Shown here piece by piece: positions 22,988-31,959 of a stretch of 64,000 nucleotides of DNA. The position numbers and the translations under genes are program-made. The notes beneath the pieces are model-generated. The model was not told the DNA's origin. It saw nothing but the letters and a program-made list of their open reading frames with translations, and did not search any database. Source of the stretch: JAWXUK01 sp044432725 (lineage in GTDB: Bacteria; Bacillota; Clostridia; Oscillospirales; Oscillospiraceae); NCBI GenBank assembly GCA_044432725.1, contig JAWXUL010000014.1, positions 1 through 64,000 on the forward strand. Reading direction: 5' to 3'. Every line of letters starts with the position of its first letter. The stretch's first letter is position 1.

Positions 22988-24109
22988 TTACACTTTACCA
23001 AACATGAACAGGTCACATTTCAGCATACCATTATAAAGTTTTCGTTTCTTTTCTGCTTCTTTGCCAAAGCAACGCTCCAGTTCTGTGTGAGAAGAAAGAA
23101 GATACAGTCTCCAACCAGAGCCCATTTTCTTCCATGTCTCCCCAAAACTACGATACAGGTCTTGGGCTTCGCTGCGTTCCATAATACGCTCTCCATAAGG
23201 AGGATTGGTGACCACACGACCGTATTCTTCTCGGCGATGAAACTCGGAAGCTGGCATTTGTTCAAAGTCCACGATATCGTCCACATCGGCAAGTTTTGCG
23301 TTGTGAGCTGCGATTTTCAAGGCTTTGGGATCGATATCACTGGCGTATATCTCGTAATTCCCATCAAACTCTTTGTCCATTGCTTCTGTGGAAGCTTCTA
23401 GCCACAAGCCAGAAGGACACCACTGGTACTTTTGTGCACGGAAAGAACGTGACAGACCAGGGGCCACATTTTTAGCAATCAGCGCACCTTCGATGGGAAT
23501 GGTGCCAGAGCCACAAAAAGGATCGCACAAGGGGTCTTGCCCACGGTAACGAGCCAAAGTAACAAGAGCCGCAGCTAATGTTTCACGCAAAGGAGCCACC
23601 ACGCCCTTGGCACGGTAGCCACGTTTATGAAGTCCTTGCCCTGATGTGTCTATCATTAAGGTTGCGTGGTCTTTCATAATGGAAAATTGGAGCTGATAAG
23701 TGGTGCCCGTTTCAGGCAAGATAGTCATTCCATATTTTCCACCCAGTCGATCAGCCACTGCTTTTTTGATGATTGCTTGGGAATCTGGCACTGAGTGTAT
23801 CGTGGAATTGATGGCATAGCCTTTCACAGGAAAAGCACCATCTTGGGGAATATAGTCCTCCCAATTCAGTGCCTTTGTTCCTTCAAATAGTTGGTCAAAG
23901 CTGCTTGCAGTAAATTCTCCCACTTCCACAAGGACACGCTCCCCTGTGCGAAGGCAGATATTCATTCTTGCCACATCGGCAAAAGTGCCGACGCAACGCA
24001 CTCTCCCGTTTTCAGCTTTTACCTTGTTTAAATTTAAGCGACGAAGTTCTTCTGCCACCAAGCCCTCTAAGCCGAAGAGGGTGGGGACAACAAAATTGAT
24101 TTGGTTCAA
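22988..24109 (-). CDS. THUMP-domain class I rRNA methyltransferase (RlmL-N/YpsC type)
   Basis: 373 residues, starting at TTG 24107-24109 with GAGGAG eight bases upstream. The N-terminal 160 residues hold a ferredoxin-like plus THUMP RNA-binding part (RVLVEVGEFTASSFDQLFEG, a QLQFSIMKDHATLMIDTSG strand pair). The C-terminal Rossmann domain has CDPFCGSGTIPIEGA (SAM motif I), YASDIDPKAL (motif II) and TNPPYGER (the N6/N2-type NPPY catalytic motif). The closest known function is N2-methylation of a 23S rRNA guanine (G2445 in E. coli). Exact site specificity is inferred. Confidence 0.9.
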   Translation of the reverse strand: MNQINFVVPTLFGLEGLVAEELRRLNLNKVKAENGRVRCVGTFADVARMNICLRTGERVLVEVGEFTASSFDQLFEGTKALNWEDYIPQDGAFPVKGYAINSTIHSVPDSQAIIKKAVADRLGGKYGMTILPETGTTYQLQFSIMKDHATLMIDTSGQGLHKRGYRAKGVVAPLRETLAAALVTLARYRGQDPLCDPFCGSGTIPIEGALIAKNVAPGLSRSFRAQKYQWCPSGLWLEASTEAMDKEFDGNYEIYASDIDPKALKIAAHNAKLADVDDIVDFEQMPASEFHRREEYGRVVTNPPYGERIMERSEAQDLYRSFGETWKKMGSGWRLYLLSSHTELERCFGKEAEKKRKLYNGMLKCDLFMFGKV

Positions 24110-24462
24110 GTTTTTTTCTCCTCTCTGAATCTCTCTCCCTTATTATAAAGGATAAGCCAGAAAAAAGCAAACTATTCCAGAAAATTTTCTGGAAAAATTT
24201 TTTCATGATAGAGAAAGGGCATAGGAAAGGGGAATTGACTGGAATTTGCAACAGAAATGACTCAGAAATTCAGGAATCAGAAAAGGAGGAAGTCCCTTTG
24301 CCCAGATCCCCTTGTCTGTACATTTGAATAAAGTTAACAGAAATTTAATGAAAAATTTTTCCCTTTCTCTAGGCAAAGAATATAATTTGTGTTATACTGT
24401 TCATACTGATGAATCAGAAGAAAATGAATCAAAAGAATTTTTCAGGAAAGGGGGGCTTTGTT
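24110..24462. other. Divergent intergenic region, rRNA methyltransferase / NfeD
   Basis: A -10-like TATACT lies at 24393-24398 with a poor -35 (TAGGCA, 24370-24375) on the plus strand. In-frame ATGs at 24409 and 24424 precede the chosen NfeD start but lack a ribosome site. No other gene is visible. Confidence 0.45.
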
Positions 24463-24891
24463 ATGTCGCCTAGCGTTTTTTGGCTGATTATCTTTATTTT
24501 GTTCACTGTGGGAGAAGCAGTAACCGAGGGTTTGACCTCTATCTGGTTTGCTTTGGGTGCCTTTGCCACCTTGATCGCCATTGGTTTTGGTGCTGGTATC
24601 ACCACGCAAGCAGTGGTCTTTTTGACTTTTTCAGCACTTTCTATGATTTTATTACGCCCCATGGCAAAAAATTATTTAAAGCCCCATACCACAGCGACCA
24701 ACGCAGACCGTCTCATTGGTACCACAGCCATGGTCACAGAAACCATTGACAACATTGTGAACAGTGGCGAAGTGCAAATCAATGGGCAATACTGGAGTGC
24801 CACTTCTGCACATGATGTTGTGATTCCTGACAAATCCAGAGTGAAAATTTTGGAGATTCAAGGTGTCAAGCTGATTGTGGAAGTTGTATAA
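24463..24891 (+). CDS. NfeD-like membrane protein
   Basis: 142 residues from ATG 24463 behind AGGAAAGGGG. Two to three hydrophobic segments (about 5-75) are followed by a C-terminal OB-fold (NfeD_C) domain: LIGTTAMVTETIDNIVNSG, then GEVQINGQYWSATSAHD and VKILEIQGVKLIVE. NfeD proteins work with SPFH proteins in membrane microdomain organisation. This is the short form without the ClpP-like protease domain. The SPFH gene follows after 24 bases, which is the usual pairing. Confidence 0.92.
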   Translation: MSPSVFWLIIFILFTVGEAVTEGLTSIWFALGAFATLIAIGFGAGITTQAVVFLTFSALSMILLRPMAKNYLKPHTTATNADRLIGTTAMVTETIDNIVNSGEVQINGQYWSATSAHDVVIPDKSRVKILEIQGVKLIVEVV

Positions 24892-24915
24892 ACATTAAAC
24901 TAGGAGGAAATTTTC

Positions 24916-25914
24916 ATGGACGAAATATTATCAATTTTTATCCCCATTACCGTCGTACTCTTTATCTTGATTATCATTGCCGTTAATATCCGAGTGGTCC
25001 CCCAATCTCGTGCTTGTGTTATCGAGCGTTTGGGCGCCTTCCAAACCGTTTGGGGTGTGGGACTTCACTTCAAAATTCCTTTCATGGAACGTGTGGCAAA
25101 AAATGTCTCTTTAAAAGAACAAGTGGTGGACTTTGCCCCCCAACCAGTGATTACCATGGACAACGTCACCATGCAAATTGACTCAGTGATCTATTTCCAA
25201 ATCACAGACCCAAAACTTTATGCCTATGGTGTGGATAACCCCATTTCTGCCATTGAAAATCTAACAGCCACCACCCTTCGTAACATCATCGGTGCTTTGG
25301 ATTTGGAAAAAACCCTTACCTCTCGTGACCATATCAACACTTCTATGCGTGCTGTCTTGGACGAGGCAACAGACCCATGGGGCATCAAAGTCACCCGTGT
25401 GGAACTGAAAAACATTATGCCTCCCAACGATATCCGTGAAGCAATGGAAAAACAAATGAGAGCAGAACGGGAACGTCGTGAGTCTGTGCTACAAGCCCAA
25501 GGGAAAAAGGAAAGTGAAATCCTTGTGGCACAAGGTATGAAAGAATCTACCATTTTAAAAGCAACAGCAGAACGTGAATCAAAAATCCTTGTGGCAGAAG
25601 CAGACAAACAAGCACGCATCATGGCAGCTGAAGCAGAAGCAGAGGCTATCTTGAAAGTGCAACAAGCCACAGCAGAAACACTACGTCTGCTGAATGCTGC
25701 TTGCCCCAATGACCAAATCATTAAGTTGAAAGCCTTAGAAGCCTTTGCCACCATTGCAGATGGCAAAGCCACTAAAATTATCATTCCTTCTGAAATTCAA
25801 GGATTGGCAGGGCTTGCAACTGGAATCTTAGAGGCAACAGGACCTGTAGCCCCTCCGCAACCCCCACCTCCCCCCCCCACAAGGGAAGCACTTCGCCCCC
25901 CACTTGAACTATAA
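24916..25914 (+). CDS. SPFH/band 7 (stomatin/QmcA-like) membrane scaffold
   Basis: 332 residues; ATG with AGGAGG. One N-terminal transmembrane helix (about 5-27) is followed by the band 7 domain: RACVIERLGAFQTVWGVGLH, VDFAPQPVITMDNVTMQIDS and DPWGIKVTRVELKNI. A long coiled coil follows (about 165-260, EKQMRAERERRES and alanine/glutamate repeats), then IIPSEIQGLAGL. It oligomerises at the membrane with NfeD. The last 20 residues are a proline run (PPPPPP) encoded by a nine-cytosine tract, then TREALRPPLEL. That tail is atypical and sensitive to frameshift. Confidence 0.93.
   Translation: MDEILSIFIPITVVLFILIIIAVNIRVVPQSRACVIERLGAFQTVWGVGLHFKIPFMERVAKNVSLKEQVVDFAPQPVITMDNVTMQIDSVIYFQITDPKLYAYGVDNPISAIENLTATTLRNIIGALDLEKTLTSRDHINTSMRAVLDEATDPWGIKVTRVELKNIMPPNDIREAMEKQMRAERERRESVLQAQGKKESEILVAQGMKESTILKATAERESKILVAEADKQARIMAAEAEAEAILKVQQATAETLRLLNAACPNDQIIKLKALEAFATIADGKATKIIIPSEIQGLAGLATGILEATGPVAPPQPPPPPPTREALRPPLEL
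25870..25878 (+). repeat. Homopolymeric C9 tract in the SPFH gene
   Basis: Nine consecutive cytosines, close to two further C-runs, encode part of a proline stretch near the C-terminus. One-base slippage gives different tails (about 9 or 30 residues). Confidence 0.75.
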
Positions 25915-25924
25915 CCACATAAAA

Positions 25925-25957
25925 CTCAACCAACCTTTTGGCTGGTTGAGTTTTTTT
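25925..25957 (+). terminator. Terminator of the NfeD-SPFH operon
   Basis: CTCAACCA pairs with TGGTTGAG (with inner AA/TT), followed by TTTTTTT. Confidence 0.87.
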
Positions 25958-26006
25958 CTGCACCTATAAATTCCAAAAAAATTTCAGAAACCCTCCTCCT
26001 TCCCCC

Positions 26007-26035
26007 TTGACGTTTTGGGAAAAATATAGTAAACT
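26007..26035 (+). promoter_or_regulatory. Histidine operon promoter
   Basis: TTGACG (26007-26012), 17 bases, TAAACT (26030-26035). Initiation near 26042 leaves under 40 bases of leader, too short for a T-box or peptide attenuator. Confidence 0.75.
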
Positions 26036-26078
26036 AATTAGATGAATGCTTATTTAGACCAATAACAGGAGGAACAAT

Positions 26079-27107
26079 ATGACTCTGGAATTTTTATCCC
26101 AAAAAGAGCGGGTATCCCTAGATTTACAAGATATGTACAGTAAATTTGGTTTTGTAAAATACAAAATCAACCGATTCGAGGAATATTCTTTTTATATGGA
26201 AAAGGAACAGTTTCTCAATGACAACCGAATTTTAACTTTTTCTGATAGTCATGGAAAATTAATGGCACTGAAACCAGATGTTACCATGAGTATAGTCAAA
26301 AATTCTTTGAAATCTCAAGAAAAACACCATAAGATTTATTATAATGAAAGTGTTTTTCGCATCCCAAAGGGAGAAGATGATTTCAAAGAAATCCACCAAA
26401 TCGGTGTGGAATACATTGGCCCAGCAAAGGAATACCAAACCTTGGAAATTTTAAATCTGGCTGTGAAAAGTTTAGAAAAAACAAGTGAAGATTATCGCAT
26501 TTGTCTCTCTAACACAGCACTCCTTTTGTGCTTGTTAAAAGAGAGCAAACTGGAACAAAAAGAAACCATCATTCAATATATGCGACAAAAAAACAGTCAC
26601 GATTTGGCAAAATATCTTTCTGAGGAAAAAATCCCCCAAGGAGATATCTTCCTCAGACTCTTAACCCTTCCCTCTGATTTGGAAGAGGGGCTTGCCACTT
26701 TGAAAATCCTAAGTAATGACACAGAATTTCAAAAGACTTTAGAAGAGTTTCGTCAAATTCTTGAGATGTTCCAACAATTTGTCCCAAAAGAAAAGGTGTA
26801 TTTAGATTTCTCTCATATTCCAAGCACTGAATATTACGATGGACTGGTTTTTTCTGGATATATCCAAGGTTTGTCCCTACCTGTTTTGGTGGGAGGACGT
26901 TATGATAATTTGATTGAAAAAATGGGTGTTTCAGGGCAGTCAGCATTGGGCTTCGCTGTAGATTTATCAGCAGTGGACAAACTTTTTGGTGGAGAAACCC
27001 AAACAGTGACAGAAATCTTAGAAAAAAAGGGAGAATCTGTGGTTGACTTGATGGAAAAAGCCAATATGTTATACCAAGAGGGAAAAACCTTCCAGATTAT
27101 GACTTAG
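26079..27107 (+). CDS. hisZ: ATP phosphoribosyltransferase regulatory subunit
   Basis: 342 residues behind AGGAGG. It is a HisRS-like catalytic core without tRNA-synthetase activity: motif 2-like HHKIYYNESVFRIPKGEDDFKE in part, QIGVEYIGPAKEYQTLEILNLA, and the C-terminal LPVLVGGRYDNLIEKMGV with ALGFAVDL. It is somewhat shorter than common HisZ proteins. It assembles with the short HisG to form the active, histidine-inhibited first enzyme of histidine synthesis. It is the first gene of the operon. Confidence 0.93.
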   Translation: MTLEFLSQKERVSLDLQDMYSKFGFVKYKINRFEEYSFYMEKEQFLNDNRILTFSDSHGKLMALKPDVTMSIVKNSLKSQEKHHKIYYNESVFRIPKGEDDFKEIHQIGVEYIGPAKEYQTLEILNLAVKSLEKTSEDYRICLSNTALLLCLLKESKLEQKETIIQYMRQKNSHDLAKYLSEEKIPQGDIFLRLLTLPSDLEEGLATLKILSNDTEFQKTLEEFRQILEMFQQFVPKEKVYLDFSHIPSTEYYDGLVFSGYIQGLSLPVLVGGRYDNLIEKMGVSGQSALGFAVDLSAVDKLFGGETQTVTEILEKKGESVVDLMEKANMLYQEGKTFQIMT

Positions 27108-27117
27108 GAGTGTTATC

Positions 27118-27732
27118 ATGTTAGATATTGCATTGCCCAAGGGAAGACTTGGGGAAAAAGTATATAGTCTCTTTAAAGAAATGGGCTTTGACGCACCTGA
27201 ATTTGAAGATGACACCAGAAAATTAGTGTTTGAAAATCCAGAAAAAGGCGTTCGTTTTTTTCTCATCAAACCCACTGATGTTGCTGTTTATGTAGAGCAT
27301 GGCGCAGCTGATTTGGGCATTGTGGGAAAAGACAGCCTGATTGAATCTGGTGCAGATGTTTACGAGCTGTATGACCTTGATTTGGGAAAATGCAGTATGT
27401 GTGTCTGTTCTCTTGCTGATTATGTAGAAGATAAAAGCAAAACCCTTGTGGTGGCGACCAAATATCCAAATATCGCCCGAAGCTATTATGCAGGGGAAAA
27501 CAGAGATATTGATATCATCAAACTAAATGGATCCATCGAGCTTGCTCCTATTTTGAAAATGTCAGACGTAATTGTGGATATTGTGGAAACAGGAAGCACC
27601 CTTCGTGAAAACAACCTGAAAGTGGATAGCAAAATCATGGACTTAAGCGCAAGGGTGATTGCGTCCAAAGGTCGTTACCATTTTAAACGAGAGATGATAG
27701 ACCAAATTATAAGGAGGATGAGTGATGATTAA
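27118..27732 (+). CDS. hisG: ATP phosphoribosyltransferase, short form
   Basis: 204 residues, the short type that lacks the C-terminal regulatory domain and needs HisZ, encoded ten bases upstream. Motifs include DIALPKGRLGEK at the start, RFFLIKPTDVAVYVEHGAADLGIVGKD in part, and the PRPP loop DIVETGSTLRENNL. It condenses ATP with PRPP to start histidine synthesis. Its last codons overlap hisD. Confidence 0.97.
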   Translation: MLDIALPKGRLGEKVYSLFKEMGFDAPEFEDDTRKLVFENPEKGVRFFLIKPTDVAVYVEHGAADLGIVGKDSLIESGADVYELYDLDLGKCSMCVCSLADYVEDKSKTLVVATKYPNIARSYYAGENRDIDIIKLNGSIELAPILKMSDVIVDIVETGSTLRENNLKVDSKIMDLSARVIASKGRYHFKREMIDQIIRRMSDD

Positions 27733-28984
27733 AATAATCAAGAGCATTGATGAAATCAAAAAAAGAAGCAACGAAATCCCCCAAGAGGTCGAGGAAACCA
27801 CAAAAAATCTCATTGCAGAAGTGCGTCGAGATGGTGACGCTGCTCTCTTTCGCCATGTAGAGCAGTTTGACAAAGCAAAATTAGGATCTCTTGAAGTGGC
27901 AAACGAAGAGATTGAACAATCACTCTCCAACATGGACAAGGATTTTTACAAAACTATCAACCGTGCCATGGACCATATCGAAGGATTTCATAAAAATCAA
28001 ATACAACAAGGATTCACCCATCAAAGAGATGGGGTGGTGCTTGGACAAAAAGTCACCCCCATCGAGCGTGTGGGAATCTATGTCCCAGGGGGGAAAGCTG
28101 TCTATCCCTCTACTGTGCTAATGAACGTGATTCCCGCAAAATTAGCTGGGGTCAAGCACATAACACTGGTTTCTCCCCCAAAAAGTGATGGCACCATCGA
28201 CCAAAGTATTCTTGCCTGTGCCTTTTTGGCGGGTGTGGATAAACTTTACAAAATCGGTGGCGCATCTGCTGTGGCTGCTTTGACTTATGGAACAGAAACA
28301 GTGGAAAAAGTCTATAAAATCACAGGCCCTGGGAATATTTATGTGGCAGCTGCTAAAAAACAAGTTTATGGTGATGTGGGCATCGATATGATTGCTGGTC
28401 CTTCTGAAATTTTAATCATTGCCGACGAAACAGCCAATCCGAAAATCGTGGCGGGGGATTTGCTCTCTCAAGCAGAGCATGATTCCATGGCAAGTGCTAT
28501 CCTATTAACCACATCAGATACCTTGGCACAAGCAGTGCAAAAAGAATTAGAAAACCAAATCGCCACCCTATCTCGTGGTGATATTTGCCGTCGCTCAATC
28601 GACGATAACTCTTATATCATGCTTTGCCCAACTTTGGAAAAAGCTATTGAATATGCCAACGATATTGCGCCAGAGCATTTAGAATTGATGTTGGATCAGC
28701 CCTTCGATTATTTGGGTCAGGTGAAAAACGCAGGCAGCATTTTCCTAGGAAAAAACACGCCAGAAGCCTTGGGTGATTATTTTGCCGGTGTCAATCACAC
28801 CCTCCCCACCAATTCCACTGCGAAATTCAGTTCTGCACTTTCTGTGGATACTTTTGTGAAAAAATCTACCTTTGTTTATTACAGCGAAGCCACTTTGGAA
28901 AAAGAAAAGGACGATATCTTGCTCTTTGCAAAAAAAGAAGGACTAGAAGCCCATGGTCAAAGCGTGGCGAATCGTTTTGAGTAG
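27725..28984 (+). CDS. hisD: Histidinol dehydrogenase
   Basis: 419 residues from ATG 27725; GGAGG lies seven bases upstream, whereas the GTG three bases earlier is too close. The start overlaps the hisG end by eight bases. Family signatures are ERVGIYVPGGKAVYPSTVLM, KIGGASAVAALTYGTETV, DMIAGPSEILI, and the Zn/catalytic residues in SQAEHDSMA and APEHLEL. It oxidises histidinol to histidine with two NAD+. The length is normal. Confidence 0.97.
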   Translation: MIKIIKSIDEIKKRSNEIPQEVEETTKNLIAEVRRDGDAALFRHVEQFDKAKLGSLEVANEEIEQSLSNMDKDFYKTINRAMDHIEGFHKNQIQQGFTHQRDGVVLGQKVTPIERVGIYVPGGKAVYPSTVLMNVIPAKLAGVKHITLVSPPKSDGTIDQSILACAFLAGVDKLYKIGGASAVAALTYGTETVEKVYKITGPGNIYVAAAKKQVYGDVGIDMIAGPSEILIIADETANPKIVAGDLLSQAEHDSMASAILLTTSDTLAQAVQKELENQIATLSRGDICRRSIDDNSYIMLCPTLEKAIEYANDIAPEHLELMLDQPFDYLGQVKNAGSIFLGKNTPEALGDYFAGVNHTLPTNSTAKFSSALSVDTFVKKSTFVYYSEATLEKEKDDILLFAKKEGLEAHGQSVANRFE

Positions 28985-28991
28985 GTGAAGG

Positions 28992-30041
28992 ATGAGTCGT
29001 TTTTTTTCAAGAAATCTACAAGATTTAGAAGCATATACCCCAGGAGAGCAACCCAAAAAGGGGCAGTATATCAAGCTGAACACCAATGAAAACCCCTTTC
29101 CTCCTCCCAAAAGAGTGGCAGAGGTGGTAGAAAAATCCTGTCAAGGGCTTCACCTTTACAGCGATGACAGTTGCAGAGAATTAACAGAGACATATGCTAA
29201 TTATCGCAATGTATCACCCAAAAATGTTTTGTTTGCCAATGGATCTGATGAAATTCTTGCCTTCTCTTTCCTTGCTTTTTGTCAGGAAGGGGTCTGTTTT
29301 CCAGATATCTCCTATGGCTTTTATCCTGTCTTTGCCCAACTATTTCAAATAGAGGGGGAAAAAATCCCCTTGGCACAGGATTTATCCATACAAACAAAGG
29401 ATTATTTTCAAAAAAGGAAAACAGTTTTGATTGCAAACCCCAATGCCCCCACAGGCATAGCCTTGTCCTTGGGGGAAATCCAAGAGATTGTCCAGCAAAA
29501 TCCCAACAACCTTGTGATCATTGACGAGGCATATGTGGATTTTGGTGGAGAATCTGCTGTGCCTTTGACCAAAAAGTACGATAATCTTTTAGTTTGTGGT
29601 ACTTTTTCTAAATCAAGAAACTTGGCTGGGGCTCGATTGGGCTTTGCCATTGGTCAAGAAGAACTAATCGCTGATTTGAACAAAATAAAATATTCTTTTA
29701 ATCCCTATAACGTCAACAGCTTAAGCCAAGCTGTGGGGAAAGTTTCCATTGAAGAAGAGGCCTATTTCCAAGATTGTTGCCGAAACATCATCTCCACCAG
29801 AGAAGATTTCACGGCAAAGCTACAAGAACTTTGCTTTTTTACCCTCCCTTCCAAGGCAAACTTTATCTTCACGAAAACAGAGAAAATCTCTGGAGAAAAG
29901 CTGTTTCAAGGATTAAAAGAAAGAAATATCTTAGTGCGACACTTTACCAATCCGTTGATTTCTGATTTTCTACGGATTACCATCGGGACAAAAGAAGAAA
30001 TGGAAATCGTCCTGAAAAATATAAAAGAAATGGTGGAATAA
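28992..30041 (+). CDS. hisC: Histidinol-phosphate aminotransferase
   Basis: 349 residues, PLP-dependent fold type I. LNTNENPFPPP at the start, NGSDEILAF, ANPNAPTGIAL, VIIDEAYVDFGG and the Schiff-base lysine region GTFSKSRNLAGARLGFAIG are all present. It transaminates imidazole-acetol phosphate. It lies seven bases after hisD and four bases before hisB. Confidence 0.96.
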   Translation: MSRFFSRNLQDLEAYTPGEQPKKGQYIKLNTNENPFPPPKRVAEVVEKSCQGLHLYSDDSCRELTETYANYRNVSPKNVLFANGSDEILAFSFLAFCQEGVCFPDISYGFYPVFAQLFQIEGEKIPLAQDLSIQTKDYFQKRKTVLIANPNAPTGIALSLGEIQEIVQQNPNNLVIIDEAYVDFGGESAVPLTKKYDNLLVCGTFSKSRNLAGARLGFAIGQEELIADLNKIKYSFNPYNVNSLSQAVGKVSIEEEAYFQDCCRNIISTREDFTAKLQELCFFTLPSKANFIFTKTEKISGEKLFQGLKERNILVRHFTNPLISDFLRITIGTKEEMEIVLKNIKEMVE

Positions 30042-30045
30042 GACA

Positions 30046-30633
30046 ATGCGTCAGGCAAGCAAAATAAGAACAACCAAAGAAACCGATATCAGCCTTTCCT
30101 TGTCTCTGGAAGGCAGTGGGAAAAGCAATATCCAAACAGATTCTGGTTTTTTAAACCATATGCTCACCCTTTTTGCCAGTCATGGTAAATTTGACCTAGA
30201 CTTAAGCTGTAAAGGGGACAGCGATGTGGACTTCCACCACACAGCAGAGGATATTGCCATCACCTTAGGACAAGCCTTCACAGAAGCCTTAGGGGATAAA
30301 AAAGGCATCTGTCGTTATGGTTCCATGCTATTACCCATGGATGAAGCTTTGATTCAAGTGGCTGTGGATATCAGTGGCAGAGGAATGTTGGTGGAAGATA
30401 TCTCTCTAAAAACGGATAAAGTAGGAGATTTTGACACAGAATTGTGTAAAGAATTTTTCATCGCTTTGGCAAGAGAGGGAGGGCTGAACCTTCATATCTG
30501 CCAAATCCGAGGAGAAAATTCTCACCATATTATCGAAGGTATTTTCAAAGGAGTGGCAAGAGCAATGGCAGAAGCTGTCGCCATTGACCCACGCTTTCCA
30601 CAGGAAATCCCTTCCACAAAAGGAGTGCTGTGA
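30046..30633 (+). CDS. hisB: Imidazoleglycerol-phosphate dehydratase
   Basis: 195 residues, the monofunctional dehydratase without the N-terminal phosphatase domain of enterobacterial HisB. Metal-binding motifs DSGFLNHMLTLFASHG and VDFHHTAEDIAI are present, with GENSHHIIEGIFKG near the end. No histidinol-phosphatase gene is in this operon, so that step must be encoded elsewhere. Confidence 0.97.
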   Translation: MRQASKIRTTKETDISLSLSLEGSGKSNIQTDSGFLNHMLTLFASHGKFDLDLSCKGDSDVDFHHTAEDIAITLGQAFTEALGDKKGICRYGSMLLPMDEALIQVAVDISGRGMLVEDISLKTDKVGDFDTELCKEFFIALAREGGLNLHICQIRGENSHHIIEGIFKGVARAMAEAVAIDPRFPQEIPSTKGVL

Positions 30634-31238
30634 TGATTGCCATTATTGACTATGGTGTTGGGAACTTGTTTTCTCTCTCAGCTTCCCTGAGCCACTTGGA
30701 TATCCCCCATAAAGTGACAAAAAATCCAGAAGAAATCCATCAAGCCAGCCATATTATCTTGCCTGGTGTTGGCGCTTTTGGGGATGCAGCAAAACTCCTC
30801 TTTGATTCTGGAATGGCTGAAGTTGTCACAGAAGAATCCAAACACAAAGCACTTTTGGGAATTTGTGTGGGGATGCAACTACTATTTGAAGAAAGTTTTG
30901 AATTTGGCAGACACAAAGGATTAGGACTGTTAGAAGGTTCTATCCAACCAATCAAAGAGTCCATGACTCGTCCTTTGAAAGTCCCACACATGGGGTGGAA
31001 TAAACTGAATCTAAAGAAAGATTCTGCCATTTTCAGAAATATTTCTACGGATTCTTATGTCTATTTTGTCCATTCCTATGGGGCAAAAACAAAAGAAGAA
31101 TACATCACCGCTACATCTGACTACGCCATGGCAGTGACTGCCAGTGTAGAGAAAAATAATATTTACGGCACCCAATTCCATCCAGAAAAATCTGGAGAAG
31201 TGGGACTTGGGATTTTGAAGGCATTTTACAACATTTAA
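30633..31238 (+). CDS. hisH: Imidazole glycerol phosphate synthase, glutaminase subunit
   Basis: 201 residues from ATG 30633, which overlaps the hisB stop (TGATG) with AGGAG seven bases upstream. Class I glutamine amidotransferase triad: the cysteine in LLGICVGMQLLFEES, and the histidine and glutamate in TQFHPEKSGEVG. Oxyanion strand residues PGVGAFGDA are present. It supplies ammonia to HisF. Confidence 0.97.
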   Translation: MIAIIDYGVGNLFSLSASLSHLDIPHKVTKNPEEIHQASHIILPGVGAFGDAAKLLFDSGMAEVVTEESKHKALLGICVGMQLLFEESFEFGRHKGLGLLEGSIQPIKESMTRPLKVPHMGWNKLNLKKDSAIFRNISTDSYVYFVHSYGAKTKEEYITATSDYAMAVTASVEKNNIYGTQFHPEKSGEVGLGILKAFYNI

Positions 31239-31251
31239 TGGAGGAAAAAAG

Positions 31252-31959
31252 ATGGAACTGTTTCCAGCAATCGACTTAAAAGATAATAAAGTGGTTCGCC
31301 TTTCCCAAGGTGACTATGATAAAGTCAAAATATACAGCGAAAACGTTGCCGAAATGGCAGAAGAATTTCTGGAAAAAGGAGCCAAAAACCTTCACATCGT
31401 GGATTTAGACGGTGCCAAAGAGGGCAAACCTTTAAACCAAGAAGCCATCTCGAAGATTTTGAAAGTCAAAGGTCTTTTCTTTGAAATCGGTGGAGGGATT
31501 CGTGACGAAAAACGCATCGCCGACTATCTGGAATTGGGAATCAATCGTGTGATTCTTGGTACCATTGCCACAAAAAATCCAGATTTTGTAGGAGAAATGG
31601 TGAAAAAATACGGAGATGCCATTGCCGTGGGTGTGGATGCAAAAAATGAAATGGTCGCTACCCACGGATGGCTTGAAAATTCAGGTATTCCATCTTTTGA
31701 ATTTTGTCAAAAGATGGTTGACCTTGGGGTTTCCACCATTATTTATACGGATATCAGCAAAGATGGGATGCTCTCTGGCTGTGATTTACCCTCTTATCAG
31801 CGACTTTGCGGCATTTCTGGACTAAAAGTCATCGCTTCTGGTGGGGTTAGTTCTTTGGATGAGCTGGTAAAGCTGAAGTCCATGGGCTGTCACGGTGCCA
31901 TCGTTGGCAAGGCAATTTACGAAGGGAAAATTTCACTGACGGAGGCACTTGCCTTATGA
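31252..31959 (+). CDS. hisA: Phosphoribosylformimino-AICAR-P isomerase
   Basis: 235 residues, a (beta/alpha)8 barrel. The catalytic aspartates are in FPAIDLKDNKVV and YTDISKDGM, and the phosphate loops are GGGIRD and ASGGVSS. It has the half-barrel repeat shared with HisF. It lies 13 bases after hisH and overlaps hisF by four bases. Confidence 0.97.
   Translation: MELFPAIDLKDNKVVRLSQGDYDKVKIYSENVAEMAEEFLEKGAKNLHIVDLDGAKEGKPLNQEAISKILKVKGLFFEIGGGIRDEKRIADYLELGINRVILGTIATKNPDFVGEMVKKYGDAIAVGVDAKNEMVATHGWLENSGIPSFEFCQKMVDLGVSTIIYTDISKDGMLSGCDLPSYQRLCGISGLKVIASGGVSSLDELVKLKSMGCHGAIVGKAIYEGKISLTEALAL

Noticed and set aside
25958..26078. A histidine-specific attenuator before hisZ.
   Set aside because: The leader after the promoter is under 40 bases with no run of histidine codons or T-box features.
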